Part shown: positions 5,376-7,683 of the stretch, in pieces
Layout: each line of letters opens with the position of its first letter
How positions within the stretch are numbered: position 1 is the first letter of the stretch
Assembly: GCA_963578605.1 (NCBI GenBank)
Contig: CAUZEA010000184.1
Coordinates: forward strand, 1 to 7,683
Length of the DNA stretch: 7,683 bases
Reading direction: 5' to 3'
Source: JAKVCB01 sp963578605
GTDB lineage: Bacteria > Planctomycetota > Planctomycetia > Pirellulales > Lacipirellulaceae
The notes under the pieces: generated by a model
Told to the model about the DNA's origin: nothing
Database searches by the model: none
The model's input: only the letters and a program-made list of their open reading frames with translations
Position numbers and translations under genes: made by a program

Positions 5376-6749
5376 ATGAAGTTTTGGGTAGGGGTAAACA
5401 ACCTGTGGATTGTCACCATGGCAGCTATCGTGTTGGTTTCGGCTTCGTTAGCGCTGGCGGGAATCTCAGTTATCGATGAGGATTTTTCAGACGACCTGGG
5501 CGGTGGATGGAAAAGTAATTTCGGCTTTGTTCCGCAGAACGTCGGCAAGGCCGGCGAGTGGATTGCCGACGGATACACGGATGCCAATGGTAAGCTCAAT
5601 AACCCCGACAACGACTGGAGTCCGCTGGTTCAGGGCGAGGTTGGCCAACCCAATACTGGCGGGGCGTTGGATAAATTTGGGAGAGTCTCCAGCGGTGTGC
5701 CGAGCCTCAATTTCTTTGGCTCGCAGAATCGTACAGGAACGGATACAGGAGAGGTTGGGGTGTACAACTTTGGTGGAATCCTCAAGTTTCAATTGGCCGA
5801 TGGCACTGATCGCCCGGCTGTCACGGGTGACAAGATTGCCGGCACCTTTCGTCTTTACCTCCAGACCGGAAACTTCGGCTTTGGCTTTACTGACGACATT
5901 ACGGCGTTGCAGGCCTATCAGGCCACGATGCCAGAGTGGAGCGGTTTAGTGGGGTCACCGATCATGATGCCTACTGCCTACAGCAATGGAGATTGGGACG
6001 TCAGCCCGAATGTTACTGGCCATATGGCCCTCAACGGGGGATACAACAACTTATACACCCATGCCGTGGTCGACATCGTAGAAAATGATGGTGCGGGAGA
6101 TGGGCAGGTTGATGTAGGCGGTATGGGCGTGAACATCCCGAAGGTCGACCCCTTTGATATGATTGGAACGGTAAACTCGCGCACTCCGTCAATCATCCAC
6201 TTTGAATACACTTTGGGTAACAGCAGCTATGATGTGCTGCAAGTGGATCAGGGCAATGGGTTCGAAGACATCGTCCAGTGTAATTCACAGGATTGCCAGG
6301 CCGACCCTGGAGGGGCTTGGGGTTCCGCGGTACCGGATCCGGGCGGCCCGATGCCGGTCGGTAGAATCGTGAACTCGATCGAAGGAATGTTTATCACCGG
6401 TGGCAATGGCCAACTCACAGAGGCCTGGGCCGACGATTTTTACGTTGAGATTGTGGGTGACATGCCAGCGGTTACCGGTGACTACAACGAGAACGGCACA
6501 GTCGATGCCGCTGACTATACGAGGTGGCGGGATAACCTCGGTACTGACAACGTGCTTCCGAACGATAACATTGGCGGTACAATCGACGTGTCGCACTACA
6601 CCCAATGGAAAGACAACTTTGGGTCGACTGGCGGCGGTTCGGCAGGAGCTGCGGTTCCGGAACCTGCCACCTCCGGTTTGATCCTCTCGGCAATCTGCAT
6701 TGCAGCTTCCTGCCGAGTCACCATGCGAATCACGAAACCGACCCAGTGA
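5376..6749 (+). CDS. Secreted PEP-CTERM protein with dockerin-like calcium-binding pair
   Basis: The 457-residue product starts with a signal peptide (hydrophobic run about 11-27, likely cut after A-L-A near residue 28). The main body (about 30-365) is Gly-, Asn- and Asp-rich and probably a beta-sandwich; I recognise no named domain in it. Residues 369-381 hold a loop D-Y-N-E-N-G-T-V-D-A-A-D-Y and residues 397-408 a weaker second loop D-N-I-G-G-T-I-D-V-S-H-Y. Together these form the planctomycete version of a type I dockerin pair. The C-terminus is a sorting signal: V-P-E-P-A-T (427-432), a short hydrophobic helix, then Arg residues. In families with an exosortase this tail is cut and the protein is placed at the cell surface. 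The gene has its own promoter, a repeat-rich leader and a strong GGAGG. A small C-x5-C pair may form a disulphide. No enzymatic role can be assigned. Confidence 0.9.
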   Translation: MKFWVGVNNLWIVTMAAIVLVSASLALAGISVIDEDFSDDLGGGWKSNFGFVPQNVGKAGEWIADGYTDANGKLNNPDNDWSPLVQGEVGQPNTGGALDKFGRVSSGVPSLNFFGSQNRTGTDTGEVGVYNFGGILKFQLADGTDRPAVTGDKIAGTFRLYLQTGNFGFGFTDDITALQAYQATMPEWSGLVGSPIMMPTAYSNGDWDVSPNVTGHMALNGGYNNLYTHAVVDIVENDGAGDGQVDVGGMGVNIPKVDPFDMIGTVNSRTPSIIHFEYTLGNSSYDVLQVDQGNGFEDIVQCNSQDCQADPGGAWGSAVPDPGGPMPVGRIVNSIEGMFITGGNGQLTEAWADDFYVEIVGDMPAVTGDYNENGTVDAADYTRWRDNLGTDNVLPNDNIGGTIDVSHYTQWKDNFGSTGGGSAGAAVPEPATSGLILSAICIAASCRVTMRITKPTQ

Positions 6750-6845
6750 CCGCAAAAGCAGGAAGCCACGAAGGCATCACCAATACTGGACCAAGTGAAG
6801 GCCAAAGCGATTCGCGTGCGGCTTCATGGGCTGATTGATGATCGC

Positions 6846-7234
6846 CTAATTAAGTCGAAACATGGTTACGTGATGAGCGGGCAGCGAACTTCTGAGCGGA
6901 ACGATGCCCTCGGTTTTGCTGAGTACCTCTTTGGAGTTGCCGTCCGAGTCGATGCTGGCCACAGTGACCGATGTGCCCTCGGATACCCCGCAGCTGCTTA
7001 GATCCAAATCGGCGTAAATTCTCAAATCCTCGCTGCTTGCATTGGCGACGAAAACTCCCAGTGCACCGTCGGCCGAACGGAACACCCCGCTCATTAACGC
7101 CGGGAACTTGCCTTCGGAATTGTTGATACTGGACTTGTAAGGCAGCATCGGCATAACGGCCGGTTCCTTGAACGTCAGGGGCCGCAGCAACTGCCCGTAG
7201 GCCAGAAATTCTCTGGCCTGCTCCTGCTTGTAAT
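6846..7234 (-). pseudogene. C-terminal remnant of a larger protein, cut by an IS element
   Basis: Reading right to left, about 129 residues run to a TAG stop at 6846-6848. The segment A-R-E-F-L-A-Y-G-Q-L-L-R-P followed by a beta-rich stretch with G-V-F-R-S-A-D-G-A-L-G-V-F-V-A-N resembles the junction between a TIM barrel and the C-terminal beta-domain of large bacterial glycoside-hydrolase-like proteins such as the DUF6259 group. It has no start of its own: its 5' side runs directly into the IS terminus. A GTG at 7239-7241 inside the IS end could in principle start a short fragment, but this is unlikely to be a real gene. The rest of the gene may lie beyond the right edge, on the far side of the IS. 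It converges with gene 5 with 96 bases between their stops. Coding character is clear; the family call is tentative. Confidence 0.6.
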
Positions 7235-7262
7235 TGACCACCCCCCCGTCTTTGTACCAGTC
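7235..7262. repeat. Candidate IS3-type terminal inverted repeat (one end)
   Basis: On the + strand the element would begin TGACCACCCCCCCGTC and continue into TTTGTACCAGTC. A 5' TG followed by a C-run and a TTTTG-like stretch is the common style of IS3-family ends. The position fits, 46 bases past the transposase stop. A caution is that the remnant's reading frame stays open through this segment, so the true boundary could lie anywhere between 7235 and 7280. The partner end is outside the window. Confidence 0.5.
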
Positions 7263-7280
7263 TGAGTGAGAGGATCGGGG

Positions 7281-7683
7281 TTAAGTAACTCGACTGTGTT
7301 CTGGAGGCTGAGGCGTAGCCGAAGCTGGAAGAACACAGGGGAGCCGCATACGCGGCGGGGGTCTGATAGTTCAATGCAGTGTGGATGCGGTAGTGGTTGT
7401 AATCCAGTCGCCAACGGTCGATCACCCAGCAGGCCTCCCGTAAGCTCAAGCATAACTCTCGATTCAAGAGTTCGTCGCGTAGCTTGCCGCCCGCCGACTC
7501 GACATAGCCATTCTCCCAAGGGCTGCCTTTGGCGATGAACAGCGTTCCAACCTCCACTTGGGCCAGCCAACGGCGAACGGCTTTTGCTACGAACTCTGGA
7601 CCGCGGGCACCGACGCGCAGCGTTGGTCGGCTGCGGATGTGTTCGGGCCTGCCCCGAACGGCAAACAGGTATTGCAACACGCC
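7281..7683 (-). pseudogene. IS3-family OrfB transposase, 3' part, frameshifted and missing a catalytic Asp
   Basis: OrfB of IS3 elements is the DDE integrase that cuts and joins the element. The fragment shows R-G-R-P-E-H-I-R-S, G-P-E-F-V-A-K-A-V-R-R-W-L, the catalytic-Glu motif S-P-W-E-N-G-Y-V-E-S, K-L-R-D-E-L-L-N-R-E and Y-Q-T-P-A-A-Y-A-A. Three faults are seen. Between H-I-R-S and G-P-E-F the usual D-N is replaced by nine other residues, so the second Asp is gone. The usual E-S-F-N-G reads E-S-A-G-G. After A-A-Y-A-A the frame is broken: one extra base in the run at 7338-7341 moves out of the frame that otherwise reads P-A-S-A-T-P-Q-P-P-E-H-S-R-V-T and stops at TAA (7281-7283). The N-terminal part lies beyond the right edge. 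It is almost certainly inactive. Confidence 0.85.
7603..7629. repeat. Hairpin-containing insertion at the DDE catalytic site of the transposase
   Basis: At the place where IS3 transposases encode D-N (6 bp), 27 bp are present, a net gain of 21 bp that keeps the frame. It contains ACCGACGC (7609-7616) and GCGTTGGT (7620-7627), which pair at seven of eight positions around a GCA loop. Short CCGC (7601-7604) and GCGG (7633-7636) arms lie outside it. It looks like a tiny palindromic insertion or a templated repair product. Confidence 0.6.

Larger units (their letters stand above)
7235..7683 (-). mobile_element. Terminal part of an IS3-family insertion sequence
   Basis: This is the 3' end of an IS3-like element; the rest lies beyond the right edge. 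It holds the C-terminal part of the OrfB integrase, about 46 bases after its stop, and a candidate terminal sequence starting with TG at 7235. The element has inserted into, or next to, the coding sequence whose remnant occupies 6846-7234, in the same orientation. Target duplication cannot be checked because the other end is missing. Confidence 0.8.

Noticed and set aside
6795..7001. Small + strand reading frame overlapping the remnant
   Set aside because: It has no convincing ribosome site or motifs and lies opposite sequence with clear coding character on the - strand.
6850..7280. Continuation of the frameshifted transposase frame across the IS end into the remnant
   Set aside because: It is a chance open frame. 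The true transposase frame ends at 7281-7283 and the true remnant frame is a different one.

Overview
The window looks like chromosomal DNA from a planctomycete, probably of the Pirellulales type. The main reasons are a secreted protein ending in a dockerin-like calcium-binding pair followed by a V-P-E-P-A-T (PEP-CTERM) tail, a secreted FG-GAP/VCBS protein, a sialidase-like BNR-repeat protein and a PhyH-family dioxygenase in a moderately GC-rich sequence. This assignment rests on recognised family style, not on a database search.

Layout: five intact genes run left to right on the + strand. Gene 1 (130-1605) is an exported sialidase-like protein whose signal-peptide region carries an in-frame 15-bp minisatellite. 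Gene 2 (1719-2483) is a PhyH-type Fe(II)/2-oxoglutarate dioxygenase. Gene 3 (2524-3666, TTG start) is an amidohydrolase-2-type TIM barrel with an unusual metal site. Gene 4 (3725-4987) is a secreted protein with seven calcium-loop repeats, probably a seven-bladed propeller. A 388-bp gap follows, holding a good sigma70-like promoter and a repeat-rich leader. Gene 5 (5376-6749) is a secreted PEP-CTERM protein with a dockerin-like module. Genes 1 to 4 are separated by 113, 40 and 58 bp and could be co-transcribed; gene 5 appears to have its own promoter.

The right end (6846-7683, - strand) is accessory and decayed. It holds the C-terminal remnant of a large protein, possibly a glycoside-hydrolase-like one, cut by the terminus of an IS3-family insertion sequence that runs off the window. 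The IS transposase has a one-base frameshift near its C-terminus. It also has a 21-bp net insertion containing a hairpin exactly where the second catalytic Asp of the DDE triad should be, so it is very likely dead.

Functionally, genes 1, 4 and 5 encode exported proteins (carbohydrate-recognition or surface type), while genes 2 and 3 encode predicted cytoplasmic enzymes. A role in processing a modified glycan or its breakdown products is possible but is inference from gene content only. I found no RNA genes, CRISPR arrays or clear intrinsic terminators. No wholly new system is evident; the most unusual items are the signal-peptide minisatellite, the atypical amidohydrolase site beside the dioxygenase, the repeat-structured leader of gene 5, and the lesion pattern in the IS.
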